Below are positions 18,046-25,709 of a DNA stretch of 64,000 bases, in pieces; positions within the stretch are counted from its first letter, which is position 1, and every line of letters starts with the position of its first letter. The stretch comes from Litorimonas sp046250185 (lineage in GTDB: Bacteria; Pseudomonadota; Alphaproteobacteria; Caulobacterales; Maricaulaceae). The stretch is from the NCBI RefSeq assembly GCF_046250185.1, contig NZ_CP176469.1; one strand, written 5' to 3'. The notes beneath the pieces are model-generated. The model was given only the letters and a program-made list of their open reading frames with translations, had not been told where the DNA came from and did no database searches. The position numbers were made by a program, and so were the translations under genes.

Positions 18046-18181
18046 AATGTTCTCTCTGACGCATGGTGTTGTTACGGCGCAGCAGGGCGAAATGATTGTT
18101 ATTTGCGGTGACACTTAGGATTGATAGTCGGCCGAAATGCACACGACAAATCACGAATAAATGATATGTCGGGCCATAAAT

Positions 18182-18925
18182 TTAATCTTCGTCATCGAAC
18201 TCAAAATCTGGCAATGCTTTAAGCGCTTTTTTGAGTGCTTTTCCCCAACTGTTAGAAATATGCCACACATATTTGTCATCGCGGTTAAACCGCCGCGTGA
18301 CCCCGATGGTCAATGAGTCTGCTTCATACGTCATCAAATCTAGAGGCAAGCCCACAGATAAATTTGCTTTTATCGTAGAGTCGAAGGACACAATCAGTAA
18401 TTTGACCGCGTCCTCGAAACTCATATCAGGGTCTTGGGCCCGGACTAAAATAGGGCGTCCGTATTTGGTTTCGCCGATTTGGAAAAACGGTGTGTCATTC
18501 TCGGCTTCGATAAAATTACCCTCGGGATAAATCAGGAAAAGCCTCGGCGACATACCCTTGATCTGCCCGCCAAGTATAAGCGTGGCGTTAAACGCCGAAG
18601 ACGCCGATTGGCCCGTGTCCGAATTCGCTTGGATAACCTCCTTGAGAGTATCGCCAATCAAGCGTGCGACTTGGAACATGGTTGGCGCGGCCAGAATAGA
18701 TGGATTGCGATCTTCGGGAACTTTAGAGCGTTCGTCCAACAAGCTAACCAGCGCTTGCGTAGTCGCCAAATTACCAGCCGTCATCAGAGTAATGACGCGC
18801 TCACCCTCAATCTGCCATGTGTGCATTTTCTTGACAGTCGCAATATCATCAACACCCGCATTGGTGCGGGTATCAGACATGAAAACAAGTCCCTGATTGA
18901 GGCGAAGGCCAACACAATATGTCAT
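18182..18925 (-). CDS. Anbu: bacterial proteasome-like N-terminal-nucleophile hydrolase
   Basis: A 247-residue member of the Anbu family (COG3484, ancestral beta subunit). It starts M-T-Y-C-V-G: after removal of Met, Thr2 would be the nucleophile. Asp18 (S-D-T-R) and Lys32/Lys33 (V-K-K-M) sit at the spacing of proteasome beta-subunit catalytic Asp17 and Lys33. Published structures show Anbu as an open helical, lock-washer assembly rather than closed rings; a physiological substrate is not established. It is the last gene of a four-gene operon with a transglutaminase-like protein, an alpha-E protein and a circularly permuted ATP-grasp enzyme. That is the classic Anbu neighbourhood, thought to make and break an amide-linked peptide or tag. 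The acidic C-terminus ends D-F-E-F-D-D-E-D. Confidence 0.93.
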   Translation of the reverse strand: MTYCVGLRLNQGLVFMSDTRTNAGVDDIATVKKMHTWQIEGERVITLMTAGNLATTQALVSLLDERSKVPEDRNPSILAAPTMFQVARLIGDTLKEVIQANSDTGQSASSAFNATLILGGQIKGMSPRLFLIYPEGNFIEAENDTPFFQIGETKYGRPILVRAQDPDMSFEDAVKLLIVSFDSTIKANLSVGLPLDLMTYEADSLTIGVTRRFNRDDKYVWHISNSWGKALKKALKALPDFEFDDED

Positions 18926-18935
18926 GATTTATCTC

Positions 18936-19736
18936 TTATTGTTGAACTTGGACGTCGACAGAAATCGACTCGTTCTGGCCGCCAAATGTAAGACCCGAGA
19001 TAGGCGCTGCGTCGGAATAATCAAGTCCTGTTGCCACACGCACATAACGGGCATCTGGTGATATTTGGTTGGACACGTCAAAGCCGACCCAGCCTAAATC
19101 CTGAATGTGGACTTCTGCCCAAGCATGCGTGGCGTCCTGTGCAATGCGGTCATTCATCATCAAATATCCGCTGACATAGCGCGCGGGGAATCCAGATTGC
19201 CGCGCGGCTGCGATAAAGATGTGGCTGTGGTCTTGGCAAACACCGACCCCCGCCTTGATGGCATCTTCTGCTGTCGTCATAGAATCTGTTGTGCCAGTTT
19301 CGTAGCGTACATTTTGCCCGATTGCTGCGGAGAGGGCATGTAGCTTTTCTAGCTCTGTCCCGTCATGTTCTGCCAGTCGCTGAGCAAGCGCAGCAATCCC
19401 TTTTCCTGGTTCGGTCAGCATTGTATCGCGAAGGTAAAGCCAGAGCGGAGCATACCCCCTATGTGGCCCTACAATGCCGTGTTGATCGGTCATGTCCACT
19501 TGCCCTGCTGACGTTACGGTCAAATGCGTTGATCCTGCATCAAGGCTGATTAAATGGGTCAGGTTATCATTGTAATCTGTGAAAATGGCTTCGCACTGCC
19601 CACCTTCAAAATGAATATCCCATACCTTAATAGCCTGCCCAGTTTGTGACTTCGGTGTCAGCCGAATTTGCTGCAGACCATATTGCGGCGCTTCGTCGAA
19701 ACGGTATTCCGTTTTATGTGAAATATCTAATATCAT
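18936..19736 (-). CDS. Transglutaminase-like protein of the Anbu operon
   Basis: A 266-residue cytoplasmic protein without a signal peptide. An N-terminal beta domain (bacterial transglutaminase-like N-terminal region, residues 1-80) precedes the transglutaminase core. The catalytic triad is visible: Cys167 in G-V-G-V-C-Q-D-H-S-H, His204 in A-T-H-A-W-A-E-V, and Asp220 in G-F-D-V-S-N. Bacterial members of this fold are usually thiol peptidases or amide-forming/cleaving enzymes. In the Anbu context a role in processing an ATP-grasp-made peptide has been proposed. It starts 2 bp after the alpha-E gene and ends 10 bp before Anbu, so the genes are almost certainly co-transcribed. Confidence 0.93.
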   Translation of the reverse strand: MILDISHKTEYRFDEAPQYGLQQIRLTPKSQTGQAIKVWDIHFEGGQCEAIFTDYNDNLTHLISLDAGSTHLTVTSAGQVDMTDQHGIVGPHRGYAPLWLYLRDTMLTEPGKGIAALAQRLAEHDGTELEKLHALSAAIGQNVRYETGTTDSMTTAEDAIKAGVGVCQDHSHIFIAAARQSGFPARYVSGYLMMNDRIAQDATHAWAEVHIQDLGWVGFDVSNQISPDARYVRVATGLDYSDAAPISGLTFGGQNESISVDVQVQQ

Positions 19737-19738
19737 GA

Positions 19739-20680
19739 CTATCCGTAAAAGCTGTAGTCGGTTTCGATTTGCAAAGCGAGCGCCCGATTTTGATCGAGGA
19801 AGGAGGTAATAAATTCATGCAATCCCAGACTCATAATGCTGTCAATCGTATGACGCTCCAAACTCGCAAGTAAGTCGGCGGCGAGGTCTTGGCTGGGGTG
19901 ATGTGCTGCGTATGCCCGGCTTAGATGCCCTAAATTATGCGCGATTTCCCACTGACAAAATGCGAGGGAGCGCGGCATAGACCGATCAAGGATCAGGAAG
20001 TTCGCAATGCCCTTGGGGCTAATCGCGCCCTTATTAACCCAGCGGTAGGAGCGATTGGCGGACACGGCACGCAAGATAGTTTCCCACTGCACATTATCTA
20101 GCGATCCACCAACAAGCGATACAGACGGCAGTAGCACATGATATTTAACGTCAAGAATTCTCGCCGTATTGTCGGCTCGTTCGATAAACATGCCTAAGCG
20201 GGCAAAATCGAAAATATCGTTGCGTAACATCGTCCCTTGCAAAGTCCCCTCAACCAGCGCTGTTTGACGTTTAATGAGGGCCAATATTTCTGGCAGAACC
20301 TTTGGAGCGATCGGATTTTTTAAGGCGTCGCATATATTGAGCCAAGCTTCGTTCACCGCCTCCCACACCTCTCGTGTCAGGGCTGTTCTCGCAGTTCTCG
20401 CATTAGACCTCGCCAAATCAATCATAGACCTCACGCTGGCGGGATTGTCGCGATCTCGCAGAAGGTAATTGATGACGGACGACCCATCATAACTTTCATG
20501 GCGGGCTTCATAATCCCCCTCCATGCCTGCGGCTTTAATAATAGATTGCCATTCATCTTCAGCTGATTTTGATCGGGTCAGCGCAATGTAGAACCCTGCC
20601 TCTGTCAGCCGCGCAGTATTCTCACACCGCTCCATATAGCGGAACATCCAGAAAAGACTGCCTGCTGTTTTGCCTAGCAC
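19739..20680 (-). CDS. Alpha-E domain protein of the Anbu operon
   Basis: An all-helical protein of the alpha-E family (COG2307), 313 residues, which always travels with the ATP-grasp/Anbu/transglutaminase set. The upstream-extended frame starts at 20740 inside the ATP-grasp gene. The GTG at 20680 is preferred because it yields V/M-L-G-K-T-A-G-S-L-F-W-M-F-R-Y-M-E-R, the conserved family start. It lies 4 bases after the ATP-grasp stop, with GGAGG just upstream. The conserved N-terminal R-Y-M-E-R-C-E-N-T-A-R-L motif is repeated in degenerate form near I-E-R-A-D-N-T-A-R-I. No catalytic function is known. Confidence 0.92.
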   Translation of the reverse strand: MLGKTAGSLFWMFRYMERCENTARLTEAGFYIALTRSKSAEDEWQSIIKAAGMEGDYEARHESYDGSSVINYLLRDRDNPASVRSMIDLARSNARTARTALTREVWEAVNEAWLNICDALKNPIAPKVLPEILALIKRQTALVEGTLQGTMLRNDIFDFARLGMFIERADNTARILDVKYHVLLPSVSLVGGSLDNVQWETILRAVSANRSYRWVNKGAISPKGIANFLILDRSMPRSLAFCQWEIAHNLGHLSRAYAAHHPSQDLAADLLASLERHTIDSIMSLGLHEFITSFLDQNRALALQIETDYSFYG

Positions 20681-20684
20681 CGCC

Positions 20685-22097
20685 CTAGTCCTCCAAAACC
20701 CAAGTGTCTTTAGTCCCGCCGCCTTGGCTGGAATTGACAACGAGTGAGCCTTTTTTCATGGCAACGCGCGTCAGGCCGCCTGGCGTCGTCATAATTTCAT
20801 TCGGGCCGACCAGCACAAAAGGCCGTAAGTCGACATGGCGCGGTGACAGACCTCCCTTTTCTAAGATCGGTGTTGTCGAGAGAGCTAATGTGGGCTGCGC
20901 AATATAATTGTCGGGATCATTGATCAGTTTCTTGCGAAAGCGCTCGATCTCTGCCTTTGTCGATGCAGGCCCGACGAGCATACCGTAACCCCCCGATCCA
21001 TGAACTTCTTTGACAACTAATTCAGGCAGATGCTCAAGCACATATTTTAGCGAATCCGCGTCCGAACACCGCCATGTTTCGATATTGCGTAGCAAGGCCT
21101 TTTCACCTGTATAAAATCGTACAATGTCTGGCATATAAGAATAAATCGCTTTGTCATCGGCAATGCCTGCACCTGGTGCATTGGCAATCGTGATGCCGCC
21201 TGCGCGGTAAATATCCATCACACCAGCTATTCCCAGCATCGACTCTGGCTTAAAGTTGAGCGGATCAAGATAGTCGTCATCGACCCTGCGGTAAATTACA
21301 TCAATAGGTGTGTAACCCTGCGTTGTCCGCATGCAAACTTTACCTTTGCGAACTCTCAAGTCATGACTTTCGACCAGTTCAGCCCCCATTTGATCAGCCA
21401 AAAAGGCATGTTCGAAATAGGCAGAATTATGAATTCCCGGGGTCAAAACTGCAATCACAGGCTTACCGTCGCACTTTGGCGGGGCGCAAGCTTCTAGCGA
21501 TTGGCGGAGCATTTGCGGATAATTATTGACCCGTTGAACCTTGTTCTTTGAGAAAAGCTCAGGGAAAATTTGCAGCATCGTTTCCCGGTTCTCGAGCATG
21601 TAAGACACACCCGACGGCGTGCGGGCATTGTCTTCTAGGACAAAGAAATCATCTGCCCCTGTGCGGACTAAATCCACACCTACAATGTGCGTGTAGACTT
21701 TGCCCGGCGGCGTCACCCCTATCATTTGCGGTAGATAGGCATCATTATTTTCAATCAACGCACTGGGAATTATGCCAGCTTTCAGAATTTCTTGACCATG
21801 ATAAATATCGTGCAAGAAAGCATTGATGGCTCTCACCCGTTGCTCGATGCCGCGAGTAAGATGTTGCCACTCGCGCGCTGCAATGATGCGAGGAATGATG
21901 TCAAAGGGAATAAGTCGCTCATCCGCGTCCTTTTTGCCGTAAACATTAAACGTGATCCCCGTGCGGCGAAACACAGCCTCAGCCTCAATCATTTTTCGCT
22001 TCAGCAGTTTCGTGTCTTGGCTAGAAAACCAATCATGATAGCTTTGATAGCTCTCCCGCGGCTGATCCCCTGCAAGCATTTCGTCAAAAAATTCCAT
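20685..22097 (-). CDS. Circularly permuted type 2 ATP-grasp protein
   Basis: A 470-residue COG2308 protein with a circularly permuted ATP-grasp fold, predicted to form peptide-like amide bonds using ATP. Recognisable segments are the N-terminal F-D-I-I-P-R-I-I, G-V-D-L-V-R, the V-L-E-D-N-A-R-T-P-S-G-V-S-Y segment near residue 155, and a Y-R-R-V-D-D-D-Y-L-D-P-L segment. Near residue 365 are K-E-V-H-G-S-G-G-Y-G-M and the C-terminal H-V-D-L-R-P-F. A good AAGGGGAT ribosome binding site precedes the ATG. It leads the Anbu operon and overlaps nothing upstream; fixL diverges on the other side. The product of this enzyme class in Anbu operons is not known. Confidence 0.93.
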   Translation of the reverse strand: MEFFDEMLAGDQPRESYQSYHDWFSSQDTKLLKRKMIEAEAVFRRTGITFNVYGKKDADERLIPFDIIPRIIAAREWQHLTRGIEQRVRAINAFLHDIYHGQEILKAGIIPSALIENNDAYLPQMIGVTPPGKVYTHIVGVDLVRTGADDFFVLEDNARTPSGVSYMLENRETMLQIFPELFSKNKVQRVNNYPQMLRQSLEACAPPKCDGKPVIAVLTPGIHNSAYFEHAFLADQMGAELVESHDLRVRKGKVCMRTTQGYTPIDVIYRRVDDDYLDPLNFKPESMLGIAGVMDIYRAGGITIANAPGAGIADDKAIYSYMPDIVRFYTGEKALLRNIETWRCSDADSLKYVLEHLPELVVKEVHGSGGYGMLVGPASTKAEIERFRKKLINDPDNYIAQPTLALSTTPILEKGGLSPRHVDLRPFVLVGPNEIMTTPGGLTRVAMKKGSLVVNSSQGGGTKDTWVLED

Positions 22098-22268
22098 AAA
22101 TCCCCTTTAGCTAACCCTATACTGACGGTCGCAAACTACAACAGAGTAACGACGGATAGCCTTTGGCGTTCCAAGATTGCACAATTTCGGGGCAGCAGGG
22201 CGTGTATTTTGAAACCAATATCGAACCCTTTCAGTGGAAATCACTTTCGAATTATGGTTTAGCAAATC

Positions 22269-23372
22269 ATGGACAATGATTCCTCCCACTTCGAATTGGA
22301 TGCCGTGCTGCACACTTTGGTGGACGGCGTCATCATGATTAATGGCAAAGGGGAAATCGCCAGATATAATCCAGCCTGCGAAAAAATATTCGGATATAAG
22401 TTTAGCGAAGTTGAGGGGCGAAACATACGGTGTTTAATGCCAGAGCCCTACCGTGAAAATCACGATGACTATATTGCAAATTATCAATCATCGGGAACCG
22501 CAAAAATTATTGGTATTGGTCGAGAGGTGTCAGGCAAGCGCAAAGATGGCAACATTTTCCCAATGTATTTATCCGTTGGTGAAATCCCAAATGTCAAAGG
22601 CCGAGCCTATGTCGGAATTATTCGGGATTTAACCCTAGAAAGGCAACGCCAAGAAGAATTTGAACACCTACAAAACGCTCATTTCCACCTTTCGCGTGTG
22701 TCAGCAATGGATCAAATGGGGGCTGCGATTGCGCATGAACTTAACCAGCCCTTGACCGCGATCATGAATTATTTGGATGCTGGCGTCACAATTCTGGCGC
22801 GCCCGAAACCCCCCGATCAAGCGCTACTATCTTCCCTGATGCAAAAATCGTCAGACCAAGCTGACAGAGCGGCAAAGATCCTAGCTCGGTTGAGAAAGTT
22901 TATTGAGACAGGCGATCTTGAGAAGAAGATGGTGGCGCTGGACGCTGTCATTCATGTGGCTGCTGACCTCACGCTTCCCCAATTCAAAAATACGGGAATT
23001 GAAATCATATTTGAGATTGAAGATAATCTACCAAAATTGCTCATTAGTGATGTTCAAATCCAGCAAGTCATGGTCAACTTGATCAAAAATGCTTGTGAGG
23101 CTATGATGGATACGACTCCGAAATTGCTACAAATTATAGCCGTACAGGACGACGATCAGCATATTAAAGTTGGCGTTATAGATACGGGTAAAGGATTGAG
23201 CGAAGAAGATTTCGCAACTCTCTACAAACCGTTTTCAACAGATAAGCAGGGCGGCTTGGGCGTCGGGCTATCGATCAGTCGATCCATAATTGCTAATCAT
23301 GACGGCAAGTTTTGGGCCGAGCGCAACGCACCGCAAGGGGCGTGTTTTTATTTTACTCTGCCAACTGCATAA
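22269..23372 (+). CDS. fixL: Oxygen-sensing histidine kinase FixL
   Basis: A soluble 367-residue sensor kinase with one PAS domain (about residues 10-125) and a HisKA/HATPase core. The PAS domain keeps the heme-binding signature of FixL: His65 in E-N-H-D-D-Y-I and Arg85 in I-I-G-I-G-R. They are 20 residues apart, as His200 and Arg220 are in Bradyrhizobium FixL. The phosphoacceptor is His156 in A-I-A-H-E-L-N-Q-P-L. The N-box is N-L-I-K-N-A-C-E-A, with G boxes D-T-G-K-G-L and G-L-G-V-G-L-S. No membrane helix is present. Oxygen bound to heme should inhibit autophosphorylation, so the kinase is active at low oxygen. fixJ follows after 9 bp. Confidence 0.93.
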   Translation: MDNDSSHFELDAVLHTLVDGVIMINGKGEIARYNPACEKIFGYKFSEVEGRNIRCLMPEPYRENHDDYIANYQSSGTAKIIGIGREVSGKRKDGNIFPMYLSVGEIPNVKGRAYVGIIRDLTLERQRQEEFEHLQNAHFHLSRVSAMDQMGAAIAHELNQPLTAIMNYLDAGVTILARPKPPDQALLSSLMQKSSDQADRAAKILARLRKFIETGDLEKKMVALDAVIHVAADLTLPQFKNTGIEIIFEIEDNLPKLLISDVQIQQVMVNLIKNACEAMMDTTPKLLQIIAVQDDDQHIKVGVIDTGKGLSEEDFATLYKPFSTDKQGGLGVGLSISRSIIANHDGKFWAERNAPQGACFYFTLPTA

Positions 23373-23381
23373 GGAAACAGC

Positions 23382-23984
23382 ATGGCACAAACATCCGTTT
23401 ATATCGTTGATGATGACGAGGCTGTGCGGGACAGTCTCAACGTCCTGTTGCTCACCCACGACTATAACCCAAAGCTCTATCCGAGTGGTGAAGCTTTTAT
23501 TGAGGCTGATCTCGGCTCAATCACAGGACCGATCCTGCTTGATGTGCGGATGCCAGGCCGCGATGGATTGGAGATTTTAAAAATCGCATTATCGCGCAAT
23601 CCTACGCTCAAAGTCATTATGATGAGTGGTCATGCCGATGTTTCCATGGCGGTCCGTGCCTTAAAAAACGGCGCTACGGACTTTATTGAAAAACCGTTTT
23701 CGGCTAAAGACATGCTAGTCGTCTTGGAGTTAGCTACCGCGAAGGTGGAAAATAACCCGCCCCTATCTGCAACGCAACAAGAGGCGCGGGACACATTGGC
23801 AAAGTTGACGCCACGAGAATCTCAAATTGTATCGTGCTTAGTCAAAGGCCAGCCCAATAAAGTTATAGCACATGAACTTGGTATCTCAGTTCGCACGGTC
23901 GAAACGCATCGTGCGCATGTGATGAGCAAGCTGGACATCCGCTCTCTATCAGACCTCGTCAAGCTCTCGCTAGCGGCTGAATAA
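23382..23984 (+). CDS. fixJ: Response regulator FixJ
   Basis: A 200-residue transcription factor: receiver domain (1-120) plus LuxR/FixJ-type HTH (135-200). The acidic pocket is D10-D11-D12 and the phosphoacceptor is Asp54 in L-L-D-V-R-M-P-G-R-D-G. The switch residues are S/T in M-M-S-G-H-A-D-V, and Lys lies in E-K-P-F. The HTH has L-T-P-R-E-S-Q-I-V and V-E-T-H-R-A-H-V-M-S-K-L. It is co-transcribed with fixL (9 bp gap) and should activate fixK at low oxygen; a possible FixJ site lies upstream of fixK. Confidence 0.94.
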   Translation: MAQTSVYIVDDDEAVRDSLNVLLLTHDYNPKLYPSGEAFIEADLGSITGPILLDVRMPGRDGLEILKIALSRNPTLKVIMMSGHADVSMAVRALKNGATDFIEKPFSAKDMLVVLELATAKVENNPPLSATQQEARDTLAKLTPRESQIVSCLVKGQPNKVIAHELGISVRTVETHRAHVMSKLDIRSLSDLVKLSLAAE

Positions 23985-24017
23985 GACAAAGCGAGTTACG
24001 GTCAAATGACGATTGTT

Positions 24018-24031
24018 TTGACCCGCGTCAA
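24018..24031. promoter_or_regulatory. FixK/Fnr-type box upstream of receiver-like gene
   Basis: TTGACCCGCGTCAA is a symmetric TTGA-N6-TCAA site centred 64 bp before the ATG at 24088. A possible -10 hexamer TACAAT lies at 24058-24063, which puts the box near -45, close to the activating position for this regulator class. Site and spacing are seen; regulation is inferred. Confidence 0.7.
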
Positions 24032-24087
24032 TTTCTTTAAATTTGAAAAATATACGCTACAATGATTCTAGCAGCGTCTGATTTAAC

Positions 24088-24474
24088 ATGCACACAGCCG
24101 ATCCAAAAACCGTATACATTATTGCGTGTGATAAAGACCTGTCGCAATCAATGAGATGCCTGCTTGAGGCCCACCTCAATATCGTCAAAGTTGTCATCAG
24201 GGCAGAACGGGCGCTCACGGATATTTCATTTCGAGAACAAGATATTATTGTGCTGGATTTGGATAATGGCGAAGCGGAGCCGTATCGTTTGCTCAACCAC
24301 TTGATGTCGTCCGTTGTCCGTCCCGGCATCATTCTAACAACCGCACTCAAATCTGCGCTTAAACCAAATGACACGTTTCTAGGCAGTCGCGTCGAATTAT
24401 TGTTTCACCCTGTGGCGCCAAAACTCCTCCTTAAAGCCCTAGATCACTTATCTTTACGATCCGCATATACGTAA
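24088..24474 (+). CDS. Receiver-like single-domain protein, candidate FixT-type feedback inhibitor
   Basis: A 128-residue protein with the receiver fold pattern but no output domain. It has an acidic pair after strand 1 (C14-D15-K16-D17), a candidate phosphoacceptor Asp57 in I-V-L-D-L-D-N-G, and Thr84/Thr85. The conserved strand-5 Lys is replaced by His107 in L-L-F-H-P-V. It is therefore a degenerate or pseudo-receiver. It lies between fixJ and fixK and has a FixK/Fnr box upstream. In Sinorhizobium and Caulobacter, FixT is a small receiver-like protein made under FixK control that inhibits FixL. Position, size and regulation fit, but I cannot confirm orthology. Only two cysteines (14, 24) are present. 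A stand-alone response regulator is the alternative. Confidence 0.6.
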   Translation: MHTADPKTVYIIACDKDLSQSMRCLLEAHLNIVKVVIRAERALTDISFREQDIIVLDLDNGEAEPYRLLNHLMSSVVRPGIILTTALKSALKPNDTFLGSRVELLFHPVAPKLLLKALDHLSLRSAYT

Positions 24475-24475
24475 T

Positions 24476-24489
24476 ATTACCTAAGTAAT
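24476..24489. promoter_or_regulatory. Candidate FixJ operator upstream of fixK
   Basis: ATTAC-CTAA-GTAAT is a perfect 5 bp inverted repeat, followed by CTCCC. It contains a TAAGTAA core similar to reported FixJ half-sites (GTAMGTAG, from memory). A -10-like CATAAT at 24533-24538 would place it about 60 bp before the transcript start, where FixJ binds at other fixK promoters. Binding is inference. Confidence 0.4.
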
Positions 24490-24559
24490 CTCCCTCTCTA
24501 GAATTTGTTCACCGCGGCCATAAAACTTGTCTCATAATAATGTGATCAAGGGTATGAAC

Positions 24560-25228
24560 ATGGCTGGCGTGAATTACGACACTGCGATAAAATCTATTGA
24601 AGCACAGTCACAGACTGGTCAGGGCTATCAAAACATGTGTCGGGCGCGCGGACGTATTTTGCCTGACAAAGCAAATTTATATCATCAAGGAGATGAGGCA
24701 GAGGTTTTTTTTCGCGTCAATAGCGGCGTGGTAATGGTTTACCGCTTACTCGAATCGTCTCAACGTCAAATTTCCGGCTTCTACACAAAAGGCGATTTTT
24801 TTGGTCTATCCTCAAATGGTATTCACCAAGACAGTGCCGTCACAGTGACCACATCAAATATTGCCGCGCTGAGCATGAGTGATGTGCGTGAAAACATTGA
24901 CCTGCAGCGCGACTTATTTGCCATGACTTGTAGCCAGCTTGAGGAAGCGCAGACCTTAATTACAACGCTCACAAAAAAAACAGCCTCTGAAAAGGTTGCG
25001 TCTTTTCTTCTCATGCTTGCAGATCGGCAAAAACGGGACGGTGAAAGTTTTGATATTCGTCTGCCAATGAGCCGTCTTGATATTGCCGATTATTTGGGCC
25101 TTACGATTGAAACTGTTAGCCGTCGCCTAACGTCGCTTAAATCGCAAGGCATCATCTCACTCCCTAATCGTGATACGGCTACAGTCTGCAAATATGGGCA
25201 GCTTCAAAGCTTGGCGGGCGTACAATAA
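24560..25228 (+). CDS. fixK: Crp/Fnr family regulator, FixK-like
   Basis: A 222-residue regulator with a cyclic-nucleotide-binding-type beta-roll (about 35-130) and a Crp-type HTH (155-215). The dimer helix has the FixK/Fnr-like S-E-K-V-A-S-F-L-L, and the recognition region is R-L-D-I-A-D-Y-L-G-L-T-I-E-T-V-S-R. The N-terminus lacks the cysteine cluster that holds the Fe-S centre of Fnr, so it is FixK-like rather than an oxygen sensor itself. The E-T-V-S-R recognition helix fits TTGA-N6-TCAA sites, three of which occur nearby. The ATG at 24560 is chosen because AAGGG lies 7 bases before it. An ATG at 24554 and a TTG at 24527 are in frame but poorly placed. Confidence 0.88.
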   Translation: MAGVNYDTAIKSIEAQSQTGQGYQNMCRARGRILPDKANLYHQGDEAEVFFRVNSGVVMVYRLLESSQRQISGFYTKGDFFGLSSNGIHQDSAVTVTTSNIAALSMSDVRENIDLQRDLFAMTCSQLEEAQTLITTLTKKTASEKVASFLLMLADRQKRDGESFDIRLPMSRLDIADYLGLTIETVSRRLTSLKSQGIISLPNRDTATVCKYGQLQSLAGVQ

Positions 25229-25249
25229 TTTACAGAAATAAAGTCTGAT

Positions 25250-25263
25250 TTGATCAACCTCAA
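25250..25263. promoter_or_regulatory. Weaker FixK/Fnr-type box upstream of small secreted protein
   Basis: TTGATCAACCTCAA fits TTGA-N6-TCAA but is less symmetric than the other two boxes. It is centred only 40 bp before the ATG at 25297, close for simple activation, so it could be a repressing or chance site. Confidence 0.35.
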
Positions 25264-25296
25264 ATTAGAACAATACAACAAGGCTAGTGAGACAGT

Positions 25297-25545
25297 ATGC
25301 AAAATCTTATCGTCTCAGCTATTGTTTTGGGCATGACGGCAGCGCCGTTCTCCAGCGGTTTTCAGACATCGTCCACACAAGGATTTTGGGCTCCGATTTG
25401 CGGTAGCGGCTCTCCTGTGTGGATTGATCTAAGCTCGAAAGACAGTGAACGCGAGAACACACCGTTGCACAGCAAAGCCTGCCATGCGATTTGTTGTAAG
25501 CGAGAAGATGGGCAAAACATCGACGCTGACAAATCAGAAAGCTAG
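25297..25545 (+). CDS. Small secreted cysteine-containing protein
   Basis: An 82-residue protein with an N-terminal signal peptide (hydrophobic residues 4-18). The mature part is short, with cysteines in A-P-I-C-G-S-G near residue 35 and in K-A-C-H-A-I-C-C-K near residue 65. The C-H-A-x-C arrangement followed by a charged tail recalls a family of short uncharacterised alphaproteobacterial exported proteins often found near FixK or cytochrome genes; this is from memory. The C-x-x-x-C/H pattern could bind a metal or heme or form disulfides. It lies 68 bp after fixK and converges on ccoS, sharing a CTAG stop overlap. It is likely real because of its signal peptide, composition and context. Confidence 0.65.
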   Translation: MQNLIVSAIVLGMTAAPFSSGFQTSSTQGFWAPICGSGSPVWIDLSSKDSERENTPLHSKACHAICCKREDGQNIDADKSES

Positions 25546-25709
25546 CGCTTAACTCGCTCCTTCAGCGGGCGGTCATTGTCTTCTAAAATGCGGCTAGCAT
25601 CCCCGCTCAGATCTTCAAATTGCCCACTTTTCATCGACCAGAAAAAGCCTAATAGCCCCGTCCCGCCGAGGATCAACGCGATCGGAATTAGCCAGAGCAG
25701 CGCACTCAT
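25542..25709 (-). CDS. ccoS: cbb3 oxidase maturation protein CcoS
   Basis: A 55-residue membrane protein. One N-terminal helix (residues 4-25, L-L-W-L-I-P-I-A-L-I-L-G-G) is followed by the family-typical F-F-W-S-M-K-S-G-Q-F-E-D-L and a short charged tail. CcoS is needed for heme and copper incorporation into cbb3 oxidase. The start ATG overlaps the ccoI stop in ATGA, so the two are translationally coupled. It is the last gene of the cco operon. Its stop overlaps that of the convergent small secreted gene. Confidence 0.93.
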   Translation of the reverse strand: MSALLWLIPIALILGGTGLLGFFWSMKSGQFEDLSGDASRILEDNDRPLKERVKR

